In this document: piece after piece, positions 32,889-44,748 of the stretch
Layout: each line of letters opens with the position of its first letter
How positions within the stretch are numbered: position 1 is the stretch's first letter
Source: Craspedostauros australis
Taxonomy: Eukaryota; Bacillariophyta; Bacillariophyceae; Mastogloiales; Achnanthaceae
Direction: 5' to 3'
Length of the DNA stretch: 64,000 nt
NCBI GenBank assembly: GCA_026770025.1
Contig: JAMXDE010000044.1
Span: 496,001 to 560,000, forward strand
Position numbers and translations under genes: made by a program
Notes under the pieces: model-generated
The model's input: the letters and a program-made list of their open reading frames with translations, nothing else
What the model was told of the DNA's origin: nothing
Databases searched by the model: none

Positions 32889-34034
32889 CGATTGCCTCGT
32901 CTTGATGACAGCGAAGGGGGATTGCGGTGTGTTAACATCTCCTTGCCACTGTTGAGCATAACACAAAATTGGATGGGCAACACAAGAGATCGACAGCAGC
33001 TGAGAAAGATGTATCTGTCCATGCTTGCCAGCGGATGAGATCCATCTTGTGACTTGCGATTTGCGTTCTCAATTCGTTCGTACCATTTATGAATCAATAC
33101 ATGTTTTGCCGCACATCCCACTATGACACGTGTGCGACATGGTCGAGGCTGGCCGATTCGAAAAAGACAGTACTTGATTAGCTTCTCTTGTGGGAAGTCC
33201 GCTTCGGACTGGCGCCAGAAAAGGAGATCTTTGCCCATCAACTCAACGGACACAACGGGAACAACAACAATGATGATGTGACGGAGGGAACACCAAGACA
33301 GCCATACATACCATCATCACAATCACAATCACAATTGCATTCACAACCATCGCAAGCCATGAGGTATCCCACGGAAAGTCCAGTCGGCGACATGGTCGCT
33401 TGAGTACCGCAGTCGGACAATGCGCGACGCATTGTACGAACCAAGCCAGTGGATCGGATGATCGTGTTCCCAACACGTTCCGCCATCGAGCCCGTTTCCA
33501 CATGCCGATACGTCAGCACTCCACCACTCCATCTCTCATCTTGTGCCGATGCATCGGTCGTGGTTGAAGAACAGTGGGCACGACCCATGACAACGAAGAA
33601 GGAGAGGCGACAACCCTCGCACCAACCCAACCCATCTGCAAGTCAATGCGCACCAACAGTGGTCAGACGTTTCATCGCCGTCGCTGCGACTGCTGCGGAT
33701 GTCATCCCACTCTTGTGGCCAACGATGCCATCGCCGTGCTTCACTTTTCCAAAAAAGATGCATTCCGTGGGACCTCCTGTGAGAAACCTACTCCTTCCTA
33801 CTCGTACGAGCACAGCGATGAATGCGCATGGCAATAGTTGACGCGATACACTCCTACACCATTGCATTATTGCAGTATTGCACCATGAGGCCTGCAACAG
33901 GCAACAGACACCGAGAAGGAGCGCTTCAATCTCCAACCTCTCCCCAACCTCTCATAAAACTGAAACAGCCACAAACTGATCTAATACATCCAAACATCTA
34001 GCAACTAAAGCAGCAATCTCAGTAACACCCAAAC
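32889..34034. other. intergenic, no gene recognised
   Basis: About 1.1 kb. Frames of 70-140 codons on both strands overlap each other and lack any domain. The 60 bases before the next ATG are an AACAC- and CAACTA-rich leader. Confidence 0.5.
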
Positions 34035-34730
34035 ATGAAGCTCATCGCCACCACCGCCCTCATCTCCATGATGGCATCCGCCTTCACTCCACTAGCTGAC
34101 GCCGCTGGATACACCTGCGGTATCCAGGCCCACTTCGGTATCGACAGCGAAGTCGATCATGCCCACGAGCCAACCATCGAGGAGCTCAACTTCTCTCGCC
34201 GCATGTTCATGAAGACCTTCCACGATGTGCACCCAGACCTCTCCTTCGACAAGGTCGATCTCATGGACATCTTCGAAGAGAAGCGTCTGGTCGCCTCCAT
34301 GAAGAAGAATGACGCTGCCGGCCTTCGTGGAGCGTCCGCTGGTGTCAACACTCTCGATGGTGGAGAGATGAACCGCCTCACCTGGGATCATCAGCCCATC
34401 TCGTGGGACTACAGCTTCGTGGCTGACATCCTTTGTCCCTACTGCTTCTTCGATGATGACGATGATGATGACTTCTACTCAGCAAGCATCTCCTCTACCA
34501 TCACCTCGTTGGCTCGCAACCTCGGGGAAAAGAAGGCCAACGCCAAGGCGAAGAAATCTGGCGCCAAGAAGTTCCAAGCGGCATTGACTGAGCACAAGGC
34601 CCATCGTTGGGAGACCGCATGGTGCGATGCGTTGAAGAATGGTCCACACGAGTACTACCGCACCGTGGACAAGTGCGTGATCGCCCATAACTCCTTCAGC
34701 TGCACCGAGAAGGCGGACGCCGTCGCATGA
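34035..34730 (+). CDS. small secreted protein, family unknown
   Basis: 231 residues. Residues 1-23 (MKLIATTALISMMASAFTPL, then ADA) are a signal peptide with a good cleavage site before AGY. No Phe follows the site, so a plastid address is not indicated. The mature part has six Cys (28, 134, 137, about 203 and two near the end), a CPYC pair at 134-137 and an Asp run (140-146) straight after it. A basic Lys/Ala stretch (KKANAKAKKSGAKK, about 166-179) follows. Codon use is C-rich and even, as in the other well expressed genes here. The layout resembles small secreted proteins common in diatoms. CPYC resembles a thioredoxin-like pair, but the surrounding fold is not visible. Function unknown. 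Confidence 0.78.
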   Translation: MKLIATTALISMMASAFTPLADAAGYTCGIQAHFGIDSEVDHAHEPTIEELNFSRRMFMKTFHDVHPDLSFDKVDLMDIFEEKRLVASMKKNDAAGLRGASAGVNTLDGGEMNRLTWDHQPISWDYSFVADILCPYCFFDDDDDDDFYSASISSTITSLARNLGEKKANAKAKKSGAKKFQAALTEHKAHRWETAWCDALKNGPHEYYRTVDKCVIAHNSFSCTEKADAVA

Positions 34731-36491
34731 GGTCCTTGTGACCCTTCGGCCATAGTTCGATTGTTTCGACTCTCTTCGGAACGGCAGGCAGTGGAGACAG
34801 ATGGAAAAGAAGTGGCCGCTAACTGTAATCAATCATCGATAGATTTCTCTATTGCAACATCACACAACTGTACGCGTATCATACACAGCTATTCTACTGT
34901 TGTTCAAGTGCCATCTCGTTTCATCAGAGTACGCAAAACCACACACACAAGCGGCATGGCTGGCGTGGCGGTTGCTGCGGTTTGAATGGAGCGGATGCGT
35001 CGGCGGACTGCGCCTGATGATGCGATGGTGCAGTACCCGATGTCAACTTCTCGTTGGAGCATTCCCTTGCAACTGCTGAGGCTCACCCCGTTGTCTATTG
35101 GGCGTGAATGTTGATCATCGGACGCATGTCGTAACATCGAAGCAAGCGCTCTATCACATCGACTTGGCTGAAGCAAAAGCATGATACAGCACCGTTTTGT
35201 CAGCGTCGTCTCGGATGTTGATGCATGCCTATGCCAAATGCACGAGTATTGTGAGTCTCACTGAATCGAAAGATGTGCTTGACGACATGCGTATGGCCAA
35301 ACCTAGCGTGTCTCCTTCCACGGTTGCCCAGTAGTATTACTGCTGTTTCTGCTGTTTCTGTCCTTGTTGCGTATGGGGCAAAGTGCGCACGGCAATGGTG
35401 GAGAATGGGACATTGTGGGCATCCCATACGAACACCAATAGCAACCCAGTTCCATCCAAATCATCTTCCAAGTAAACGAACCATTGAACGAACGAAGCCG
35501 TGCATCATCAACTCACGAGCATACCCGTACTCTTACTCGTACGGCGTAGCGATTTTGCATCATGCGACGAAGATGTTGCAGTGTCGAGGGGATGGCCAAA
35601 GGTCAGCGCAGATTTCTGGTTGTCACTGAAGTCCACAACAAACGAAGATAGACAAATGAGAACCCGATCTTTCAAACACGAACAAACACAAGTGCGAACA
35701 AGCCAACGTGTGCGACCAAGAGGGTGTCGAGAAAGATGAGAATGCTCAACGAAACAGTGCTTCATTAGCTTTGATGCGCCAGCACAACAGCAACAACAAC
35801 GACACCAGCAGCAGTAGGTAGATCACGCTGCTCGTCGCGCTTCGTGCCCGTCCCAGTATGGTACCGTGCTGCCAAGAATCCACATTGATTCGAGGGAAGT
35901 TGAAATGCGCTACTCTCCCTTCCCCTCTCACAACAAATCGCAGCACCACACCAGCTTCATCCACAACAGCGCTGCGCACACACCCCTTCCTCTCCGTCTT
36001 CCTCACACTCGGAGCAGCGCATTTCGAGAACAGGCTGTCGTGCGCTCCTACCCTTCAGCGACCGACCTGTCCATTCGAGGTTCAGCAAAAGCACTGGTAC
36101 AAGCATGAGCTCCGCCAACGATCGATCATCCAGGTGAGTTGATTGCTTGTGTCCACATGTGCTCTGATGCTTGTGTCTGCTTGCGCTTGCGCTTGCGCCT
36201 GCCTGGGTATGCGAATGCTGTCCAGTTCCACCTTCGAGTTTGCGCTCGTTTCCTTTGCTCGCCTCCGTCGTACTTGAGTATCATCGTGCATCTGCGTGTG
36301 CTTGTGTGTGATGTGACACAGCGACGTACACCCATGATCGTAGCTTGTCGACAACATCAGTCTTCTATTAGAGTTACACTCACATTCGTGCTTCTTGTCT
36401 TCTCATCCATCGAATCCGGATTGTATCTGTTGGGACAAATGTTATGCCGGAAATGAAATGCGCATGGAACCCGAATATAAAATGGAAACAG
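34731..36491. other. intergenic, possible first exon of the ankyrin gene at its right end
   Basis: About 1.8 kb. The last 100 bases resemble the upstream flank of the inverted ankyrin paralogue at 23.7-23.85 kb (shared GGAAACAGTGATGA and nearby words). Nothing else is recognised. Confidence 0.45.
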
Positions 36492-38016
36492 TGATGAGGC
36501 AAAGAAAAAATGGCTTTTGCAGTTGTGCAGAGCATGCGATCAGAACAACCTCACACAGGTTCAGGCTATCGTCAATTCATGCGAGGAGGGCACGTTTTGC
36601 GGCATTGTAATGCTTCGGCGGTTGAGTACATCGCCACTCCACGTTGCTTGCGCTCATGGATACACAGCAATTGTGACGTACTTGTTGGAGTCTGATCGAA
36701 TCAAGGTGGACGTCAACCTCCGAGATGACAGCGGACGGACAGCACTCCATCGTGCTTGTCATCATGGAAAAACGAACATCGTGAAGTACCTGATGGAATT
36801 GGCTCGCGCCCACGTGGATATCAACATTCGAGACAACCACAGCAACACTCCAATGCAAAGTGCGTGCTATCATGGACACAAAGATATCGTCGAATACTTC
36901 ATGCGGTCTGATCGAAACAACGTGGATATCAACCCCCGAAACACCAAAGGTGAGACGCCTCCGCATTGGGCGTGTCGGAGGGTGAGCAGCGATCTTCGAT
37001 ATCAGATGGAATCGAATGATGTCGGCGCTGCCATAAATTCCAACGTCCGCAACAACAACGGTGACACACTTCTCCACCTGGCTTGTCGCATGATCTGCTC
37101 TGATGCTGAGGATATGATTGCGTATCTGGTCCAGTGTGACGAAATCGACACAGACAGTCATATCCGTACCCAAAACAACGATGGCGACACACCATTTCAT
37201 CTTCTTTGCTCTCACAGGCACCGTGGAATGCTATCTTCGTTGAAGTTGTTGATCGAAGTCGGTCTACCCAACAATAACAATAACAATAACAATAACGGCG
37301 ACAACAGCAACAAAGACAACATGAATATCGATGAAATCCTCAAGATTCAAAACAGTGACGGCAACACACCTCTCCATGTTGCATGCAAGCATCGGGAAGA
37401 AGATGTCATCGAATACCTGCTCCGGTCACTCAAGACCAACAGCAGTCTCATCATCCAAAACCGCGATGGTGATACACCCTTCCATATTGCCTTCAAGAGA
37501 GGCTTGTTCGTTGTGCTCAATGACACCACCGGACTCACCAGACTCACCCGCCTCTTCGATTTCATCCAATATCAAATCATTCCCACCGCCAACCTTACCG
37601 ATCTCTCACAAGCAGACAACTCCATGGGAAGTCCGGTCATCATCAAGCGATTGATAGAAGAGGCTCAACCAATTGCAAACATCCAGAATCATGAGGGCAA
37701 CACACTTCTTCATCTTGCATGTGCGAGTTGGAAGAGCAGTACAATCGTTCTTCGAGTTTTGGTGGGGTGTGACTCGGTAGATGCAACGCTTGTGAATAGC
37801 GATGGCGACACAGCTCTGCACTGCATTCCCAGTACCGACTCCGACTACTACAAATACCGCCTGCGAAAGATGAAGATCTTGATTCAATTGAGCGATGTAA
37901 AGGTGGACGTGAACACGAGGAACAATTATCGAGAAACAGTGCTGCACTGTGCGGTGGAAAAGAATTGCTTGGGGCTGGTCGAGTATCTGATGACGTTGGA
38001 TGATATCGATATCCAT
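36492..38016 (+). pseudogene. ankyrin-repeat gene, 5' part, interrupted by an insertion
   Basis: Paralogue of the inverted gene at 21.9-23.7 kb: many repeats align (ESDRIKVDVNL, RNNNGDTLLHLAC, GDTALHC, KVDVN, EYLMTLDDIDIH). About 12 ankyrin repeats can be counted, two fewer than the paralogue in the region after residue 150. The frame opens after ACAG at 36488-36491 with no ATG, so a 5' exon is missing here as in the paralogue. The match stops after DDIDIH at 38016. The frame then runs only seven codons into the inserted element before a stop. The expected 3' part, ARNKAGNTALECAREKG, lies at 40.1 kb. A poly-Asn run (AACAATAAC units near 37270-37300) is inside one repeat loop. The coding is otherwise unbroken. 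Confidence 0.83.
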
Positions 38017-38250
38017 AGTGATTTTTCCCCACGATAGAGGACCCCCCTTGCGTCAGGACGCAAAATTTTACTAGCGGTGTGCGTGAACTGTTGCGTCCTG
38101 ACGCAAACGAAAAATAACGCGACGATTTGTCGCGACGTTTAATCGTGATAGACTCGTCCGACTAAATGGCAAACAAGACCCTCCCCACATCGCGTGTTTC
38201 TTCGTGTTGTTTTGGGTTCTCATGCCACCACCCGATTCTTCGTGTTGTTT
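38017..38250 (+). repeat. left long inverted repeat of the Mutator-like element
   Basis: Patchy complement of the right end. It contains two copies of the palindrome TTGCGTC-NN-GACGCAA (38048-38063 and 38091-38106), then CGTGATAGACTCGTCCGA and TTCTTCGTGTTGTTTT. Confidence 0.68.
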
Positions 38251-39423
38251 GTTGCTCCGCACAAAATCGCGTGCTCTTGTGTGCTTTCTATCCCAGGCAC
38301 TATACTTTTGCTTGCTGTTGTTTGGAGAGTGATAACGAGTAGGAAGTTGCCTCTTCCAACTCTTTAGTGCAATATAACTGCCAAGGAACAATCTTCAATC
38401 TGTATTTGAAACCTATAGGTATCCGGTGGCTGCAATGTCCAGCTGATTCCTTTCCTTTCTTCGATGTTGGTCGAACGTGCGATCCTCTCAGCTCCCTCCT
38501 CTTGTCGCCGCGTGGTTGCCCCAGTTACTATGAATATAACCACTGCCATATTCATATCTTCAGTGGCTGCCCATGTGCCTTGATCGCCAACAACAACAAA
38601 GTTGTGCTCCTATATGCAATAGGTATCTTCACTGTTATTCGAATGTATGTTGAGCGTCAGCATTTGTACACATGGCAGTCCCTTTCAGGACATACACGAG
38701 AGTGCCAATCTGCATGTGAGTTGAATGTGCTTGTTGTACTCCTCAGCTGAGTTGTTGACATTGGATGTTGCATCATGATGACCCAACCATCGTAGGATTG
38801 GCTCGAATGGTATCAGTATCAACAGTTCAATAATGACTGACGTAAACATGATACCGCATTCCAAGCTGCTTCATTCTCTGAGGGATTCGGATGCCCATCT
38901 GTCTGGCGATATCTCCGTCTGCAATCTCAGCCATGTCGACACTCCCAATTTAGGGATAATGGAGGAGGTGTACCGAGCGAGGAGGACGGAATGACACACC
39001 ATGGCATTGTATCAGATCACTGTAGACTATTGCTTTCATAGATGTTGGATACATTCACGCCAGCATATGTTTTCCTTTCCTTCATGTAATGCACATGGCC
39101 AAGTGTCTGTTTCATTTCATTGTTCAGTTGGTGCTTTCATTCGCAGGAGGATGGATACCAACATGAATGATCAGATTCATCAAGTTGTGGACGGACAAGT
39201 TGCAATTGAGAGTGCCATCGCCATGTGATTCGTCAGTCCAATCATGCAAAGACCGATACATGAGAAGACACCTATTTGACTTTATGATGGAGGGATGCAC
39301 GATAGGAACATCATCTACCACGCCAAAGTCGGAATGCCACACAAAAGAGAGCAAGTGTACTTCACATAGGACCATTGTAAACCTCACCCTCACATTGTTT
39401 CAGCAGAGGCTCATGGATGGTGG

Positions 39424-39663
39424 TTGTCTGAATCCAGCAAGTGCAAGAATAGGTCTGGGAAATGGAAGGAGATTGAGGTTTGCGCTTGCAAGACAGACGA
39501 GAACATGTCTGATGGAGCTACCAATACAGATGAATGTTTACCGAGTGAACCCGGCGACTGTTGCGGCTGTACGGATGGCAGGAAATCTGAACACAGATTC
39601 CTTATGAGGGGTGCAGGTGCAATCATGGTTGCTACCGATCAAGCCAAGAAGAGCAGCAGATGA
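39424..39663 (+). other. Cys-rich open frame inside the Mutator-like element
   Basis: A 79-codon frame coding KWKEIEVCACKTDENMSDGA and, further on, CCGC. It has a Cys-pair pattern that looks less random than other frames around it. It could be a captured host fragment, as in Pack-MULEs, or chance. No family recognised. Confidence 0.2.
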
Positions 39664-39859
39664 TTTGCAACAGGAATGAAAATTGCACGACGGAGCTGAT
39701 GGACCCACTCATGGAAATGCATGCCACTGTACTCCTCAACACAAACAAAAGTGCAGTCAATAGGCAGAGGGTAATATGTGTAATGAGGTCTATCATAAGT
39801 GAGAGTATCTATTTATCAATCACTATTCACTGGTACCTTGGGCAGAGACGACAGATATC

Positions 39860-40132
39860 TGCCCAATGAAGAAAACAACACGAAGAAAACAACACGAAGA
39901 AAACGCGTGGGAGGCCTTCGATGTCCAAAGAAGCACAGTCAACAGAGGTGGCATTTGGGGAGCTATCTTTTTCGCATCGATCGGGCGAGTCTATCACGAC
40001 TACTCTTCGTGTTAAATTGCCACGGTATTTCTTGGATGCGTCCTGACGCAAACACAAACAGTGCTACATTCTTAGCTTGCGTCAGCTTGCAAAAAGTGGC
40101 TGTTTTGCGTCCTGACGCAGAAAAAAATCACT
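39860..40132 (-). repeat. right long inverted repeat of the Mutator-like element
   Basis: Patchy complement of the left end, with the same 16-base palindrome at 40036-40051 and 40105-40120, and AACACGAAGAA words at its inner edge. Confidence 0.68.
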
Positions 40133-40135
40133 ATG

Positions 40136-40309
40136 GATATTCATGCGCGGAACAAGGCTGGCAATACGGCATTGGAGTGCGCGCGGGAGAAAGGCTGTGG
40201 CAAGAGGATGTTGGCGCTACTTGAGTCGAGGATGTCCGATCATGCCTCCGCGAAAAGAGATCGGCAGAGGCACAGGCCAAAACAGCGACGAAATGGTAAC
40301 GGTAGATAA
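40136..40309 (+). pseudogene. 3' end of the interrupted ankyrin gene
   Basis: Reads DIHARNKAGNTALECAREKG and MLALLESRMSDHASAKRD before a stop. It matches the end of the inverted paralogue (DVHVRNQSGNTALECAQKAT, then ILALLESRLT) and continues the 5' part that stops at 38016. The DIH codons occur on both sides of the insertion because of the target duplication. A basic tail of about 20 residues after LLESR is absent from the paralogue. Confidence 0.82.
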
Positions 40310-42006
40310 TCATTTACTCTCTTTGACATGCCATGCCATCTATACTACTACCGATCGTCAGATCCCCCATTATGCTCTATTCTACACTTCAAGTGCTCTC
40401 TCCATGCTCGTTTGCAGCACATTGGGCCAGTCCGTGCGCAGAGGAGCAACGGATACAGCGAATGGAGAAATGGATGGAAGTCCCGCCGCGACTGCAATGG
40501 TACGTATACAGAAGTAGCTACTGCAGTATCATCTCGCTCTTCTGCCGGCCATCTCAAAACGCCGCTAGCGTACTTGCCACGTCAAACTCTTCTTGATCCC
40601 ACCGGATTCCCAGCCTGCCATCGGCACTGGCATCAACTTCGTTGGTGCCGGCTCAGTTCTCGCCGCTTCCGTTGTTCCGATTGGTGGATACAATTGATGC
40701 TGCGAAGCGCTGCGTCGTATGTCATCGCCAGCAATGGTTCAGCCACGTTGCCGTCTTGATGCCGACGTCCAGGATGCTGCGATCCTTCAAGTCTGTCGCT
40801 GCACTGCTTGATGTCAAGTTTGCGATGTCTGCGTGATACCAGCGCGATGTGTGTGTGTGTGTGCCTTCCGATAGCAGCGCACGCGATCGGTGGTCCGACG
40901 CCGCACGCTTCATGCAACTCCAATCGTTAGGATCGTACGGAATTTCAATCAGAGTATCAGGCGGATGCTTTGCTGCGGCAACTACTCATGGAAGGTTCCA
41001 TGCTCGGAGTGTAGTCGCGGAGAAAGTGGAATGCCTTCACGCAATTCTTCTTGGACGTTGATGCCTCATCATGTTGTCCCACTACTTGTGTTCATGGTGT
41101 GAAGGGATGCGATGCGATGCGGAGCGGAGCGACCAAGAGCAGGATGATAAAGAGGTATTTGTGTTCGTCCTCTGCTTTTCCATCATGACACTGCACTTCC
41201 TCGTCTTGTCTCATTGCTTTGCTTTGCAAGCCTCACGTGGGGTATCATTTCTGATCGTTGGGGAGGTTCACCATCATCGCGGTTGTCGAACGGAGTTGCG
41301 ATTGAACAGAAGTGATGATGGTGCTTGTGTGTGAGTGTTCATGCGTGTCATCGTGGACGACTGCACAGTTGCTCAACCACAACAAATTCAAGTACGTCAT
41401 CAAGAACAATGAACTTTGACTCGGTCGACTCTTTTTTGGCGCGGCGTTGGCGTTCGTGTTCGCTCTTGGCACCAACAAAAAGAACAACAAGGATGGCAAC
41501 AGAACATCCGGCTGTGGATGGCGAGGAGCATCCCACCCCCGCGTTGACTCCGTTGCTTTGCGTGATTCCACGCTCACATGATCCTCGGACGTCTCCACAT
41601 TCCGAGAATGATGATACGTGCAATGATGACATCCGACGCCTGCGCCCACGATCAACTTTCTCCTTCTGTGGCTGGCCACGATCACGTTCAAGACAATGTT
41701 CAAGCTGATGTTCACGTTGATGCCAAAGTTGAGCGGGTGGTCACAGCGACATCGCGGTAACAATGTGAAATGACAAACATCGTGAAACAACAATCAACAG
41801 AATGCCATGCACGTTGGGTGAAACGGAGCACGGGACACCGCCACCAATGACCATGAAGCAGAGCACGATCGCTTCATAAGAAGCAAACAGATGCGATCAA
41901 GCGACCACGATCAGCCAAACAATCATTCAATCACATCGAAAAAGCCCGTCGCATCGATCTGATCTCAGCAACAAGCCATTCCATCTCGACACACACCAGC
42001 CCCATC
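40310..42006. other. intergenic, no gene recognised
   Basis: About 1.7 kb between two ankyrin genes on the plus strand. A 182-codon minus frame at 41245-41793 has no domain and an odd composition. Confidence 0.5.
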
Positions 42007-43766
42007 ATGGTCTTCATCCTCCCCCCACTCGCTGTGCTGTTCGCCTCACCAATGCGCAACCACAACCATCAAGTCCGGACATCACTATCCACGGCCTCAC
42101 CGTCTCTCCTTCCATTCAAGTCGACCCCTGGTGATTCGTCCCCTTCAACCGTCACCGACCAGGATCTCCTGCGCGCCGCAGAACGAGGAGATGTGGACAT
42201 CCTCACTGCGTGGAAGATGGAATTTGCACAAACCTCCATCGACACGATCAAGGATCATCGTGACAAGACTTCGCTCACCTCGCATGCTCCAGCGGTCAGC
42301 CTGAAATGATCAAACAGTTGATGGAGTCATGCGGAGCAAACATCAATGCCCAATCCATGGATGGAGAGACTGCGCTACACTATGCATGCGCACAGGGCAA
42401 CGTCGAGGTTGTGGAATACCTGGCCGGGTCGCATGCTGCAGATGTCAACCTCCAGGATAACTCCGGCAAGGCGGCACTCCACGACGCATGCACCGAGGGG
42501 CATGTGGCCATCGTGAAGACTCTGATCGAGTCATATTCTGCAAGCGCTCTCGTGCAAGATGAGAAAGGTGAGAATGCCCTCCATGCCGCGTGTCTTCATG
42601 GGCGTTTGGATGTTGTGGAGTACCTCGTTGGATCACATGGAGTGGAAATCAATGTGCAAGATGAATTCGGCAATACTGCGATCCACAATACATGTCTGAA
42701 GGGTCATCTTGATATCTTGAAGTATGTGATGGAGACTCGTGCTGTGGCCATCGACATCCAAAACGATGACGGCGATACCGCGCTTCATGTTGCTTACAGA
42801 AATGGCCATTTGGATGTTGCAGAGTACCTGGTGAAGTCGTGCAAGGCAGATGTTCATGTTGAGAATGATGCTGGCGGCACGGCTCTCCAGTCTGCATATT
42901 CCAAACGTCATCTGGATGTTGTGAGATGGTTGGTGGAGTCAGGTCAGGTGGACATCAATGCTAAAGACGAGAATGGCGATACTTTGCTTCACTGCGCAAG
43001 TGCTGGAGGTCATCTGAATTTGGTGAAGCATTTGTTGGAATCAAGCGAAGCCAACATCAATGCTAAGAATCGTGAGTGCGAGACTCCACTCTACAAGGCA
43101 TATTGCCACAGCCACTTCGATGTTGTCGAGTATCTCATCGGAACACCAAGCATACATCCCAACTCCCGACACGAGGATGGCAACACCGTGCTCCATCTTG
43201 CAAGTGGCGATGGCCATCTCGATGTTGTGAAGTGGCTGGTTGAATCCGGTAAGGCCAACATCAACGCCGAGAACGACAACCGTAAGACTCCGCTCTACGA
43301 GGCATATCACACCAATCACTTCGACATTGTCAAGTATCTGGTTGCAGCACCCAATGTTGATTTGAACGTGAAAGACAGGAATAGCGAGACCATCCTCCAT
43401 CGCGCCAGCGCTGATGGCCATTTCGACGTTGTGAAGTCGTTGGTTGAACAAGGCAAGGTCGATATCAACATCAAAACCAGCAATTATGGCAGCACTGCAT
43501 TGCACCTTGCAAGCATGCATGGCAGATTGGAAGTCGTGAAGTATTTGGTGGAATTGTGCAACGCAGAAATCGACATTCAAAACAAGTATGGCATCACAGC
43601 ACTTGGGTGGGCAAGTTGGCGTGGTAAAGTGGAGGTCGTGACGTATTTGGTGGAATCGTGCAACGTAGACATCAGCATCAAGACTAACAGTGGCTTGACT
43701 GCGCTGGGCATTGCGAAACTGCTGGGTCAGACTGATATTGCCAACTACTTGACCACTCTTGTTTGA
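42007..43766 (+). CDS. ankyrin-repeat protein, about 15 repeats, one frame break
   Basis: The frame from ATG at 42007 gives an N-terminus with a mildly hydrophobic start (MVFILPPLAVLFASP) and a repeat-like helix (TDQDLLRAAERGDVDILTAW) before it closes at 42309. The repeats continue in another frame from about 42276 (HLACSSGQPEMIKQLMES) through 14 clear units (GETALHYACAQGN, GKAALHDACTEGH and so on, to GLTALGIAKLLGQ) and stop at 43766. The two parts share one repeat broken at TCGCT-CACCTC near 42275, as if one base is missing. The change could be a true lesion or a sequencing error. If real, translation could still begin at the ATG at 42306. This gene is more divergent from the other ankyrin genes than they are from each other. 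Its partner is unknown. Confidence 0.75.
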
Positions 43767-44195
43767 TGAGAGCATGGCTGTAAAATGAACAAGAACGAAC
43801 CACCCAACCATCTGTCAAAGTAGTCTCCTTTCGCAGCTGTCAAGTGCTTAACATCCATCGTTGACGTCAATCAGTCGTTACTGTACTATTGTTCAGTGGA
43901 CTCCAATTATAGTATGGTTTGCTGCAATCTGCTCAACGTCGCTTCGTGTTGCAAGGTCACTGTGCCTCTGTCCAGCCCATGCGTTGCGACGTACTGTGAT
44001 GTGTTGTGGCAGATACATGTATGGCATGCGATTGCGCTTTGCATCTATTGGAAGCAAGCGGCGCCGTGGTCTGAGATTCACGATACATCTCAATGATACC
44101 ATCGGTGGCATGATGCATGTGTGGATGTGTGGGTGTGTGGATGTATGGGTACGGCGCGATGTAGTTGCACCTCAACGCACCAAGTGTCAACGTGC
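43767..44195. other. spacer between two convergent genes
   Basis: 429 bases between the ankyrin stop and the stop of the silicon transporter. It holds GTGTGGATG words; no gene seen. Confidence 0.5.
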
Positions 44196-44748
44196 TTACT
44201 TCTGCACACCCATCTCCTCGTCACTCTCGGCGGCACTGTCGTTCTCCTCCTGATGCAGCTTGTTCATGGCAGCAGTCTCCATTCGGAGGGCAGACTCGAA
44301 GACGGCGGCATCCTCCTCGTTGCTACACGAGTTGATCTCCTCGCGGAGTCCCTTGATGTTGGACAGGATGCGCTCGCGTTGGGAAGAGAAGGATTCTGGC
44401 TGGGCGGCCAAGGCCTTCTGCATCTCGAGGTTCTCGCGTGGGACGGTGGTGGAACCGGCACCGTTCACAAGCACGTTGGTTCCAAGGTCGAGGTTGCGGT
44501 TGCTCTGGTGGTCTGGTTTCATGCCGGCGGCGCGCTCCTCTGGGGTGCCGATGTACACCTCATCGAGCTGGAAGCCAGAGACGGCCTTGTGGACGGAGGC
44601 AAGGACCCAGGCTCCGGAGCAGATACCAGTGGCTTCCAACAACAGACAGAACTGGAGGAAGATGTAGACGATTGGGTTGGAGAGGAAGGCGATGGGGAAG
44701 ACGGATGCGACCAGCTGCCATGTGATGGAGGCGATGATGGTGGTGATG
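44196..44748 (-). pseudogene. SIT: silicon transporter (SIT), 3' part
   Basis: 183 codons in one frame ending at TAA (44198-44196). It begins TTIIASITWQLVASVFPIAF, inside the transporter's ninth or tenth membrane segment. It then passes LSNPIVYIFLQFCLLLEATG and GAWVLASVHKAV (last membrane segment). The end is a long hydrophilic C-terminus with a coiled coil (SQRERILSNIKGLREEINSC and ESALRMETAAMNKLHQEE). Diatom SITs are known to end in such a cytosolic coiled coil. The missing N-terminal two thirds lies at 52690-53790 beyond the retrotransposon, and the text fits across the target duplication. On its own this part has no start. Confidence 0.9.

Larger units (their letters stand above)
38017..40132. 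mobile_element. long-inverted-repeat DNA element, Mutator-like, 2.1 kb, inside ankyrin gene
   Basis: Both ends start AGTGATTTTT when read inward, and symmetry continues for roughly 250-300 bases in patches. These include TTGCGTCAGGACGCAA, CGTGATAGACTCG(T/C)CCGA and TTCTTCGTGTTGTTTT. The flanks carry a 9-base direct repeat with one mismatch, GATATCCAT (38008-38016) and GATATTCAT (40136-40144). A 9-base duplication and long imperfect inverted repeats are typical of Mutator-like elements. No transposase is present, so the copy looks non-autonomous. The three bases between the last matching end and the right repeat (ATG) keep the exact boundary uncertain by a few bases. The mismatch in the duplication and the diverged ends suggest it is not brand new. 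Confidence 0.68.

Noticed and set aside
41245-41793. 182-codon minus-strand frame
   Set aside because: His/Arg-rich, overlaps a comparable frame on the other strand and has no family likeness.
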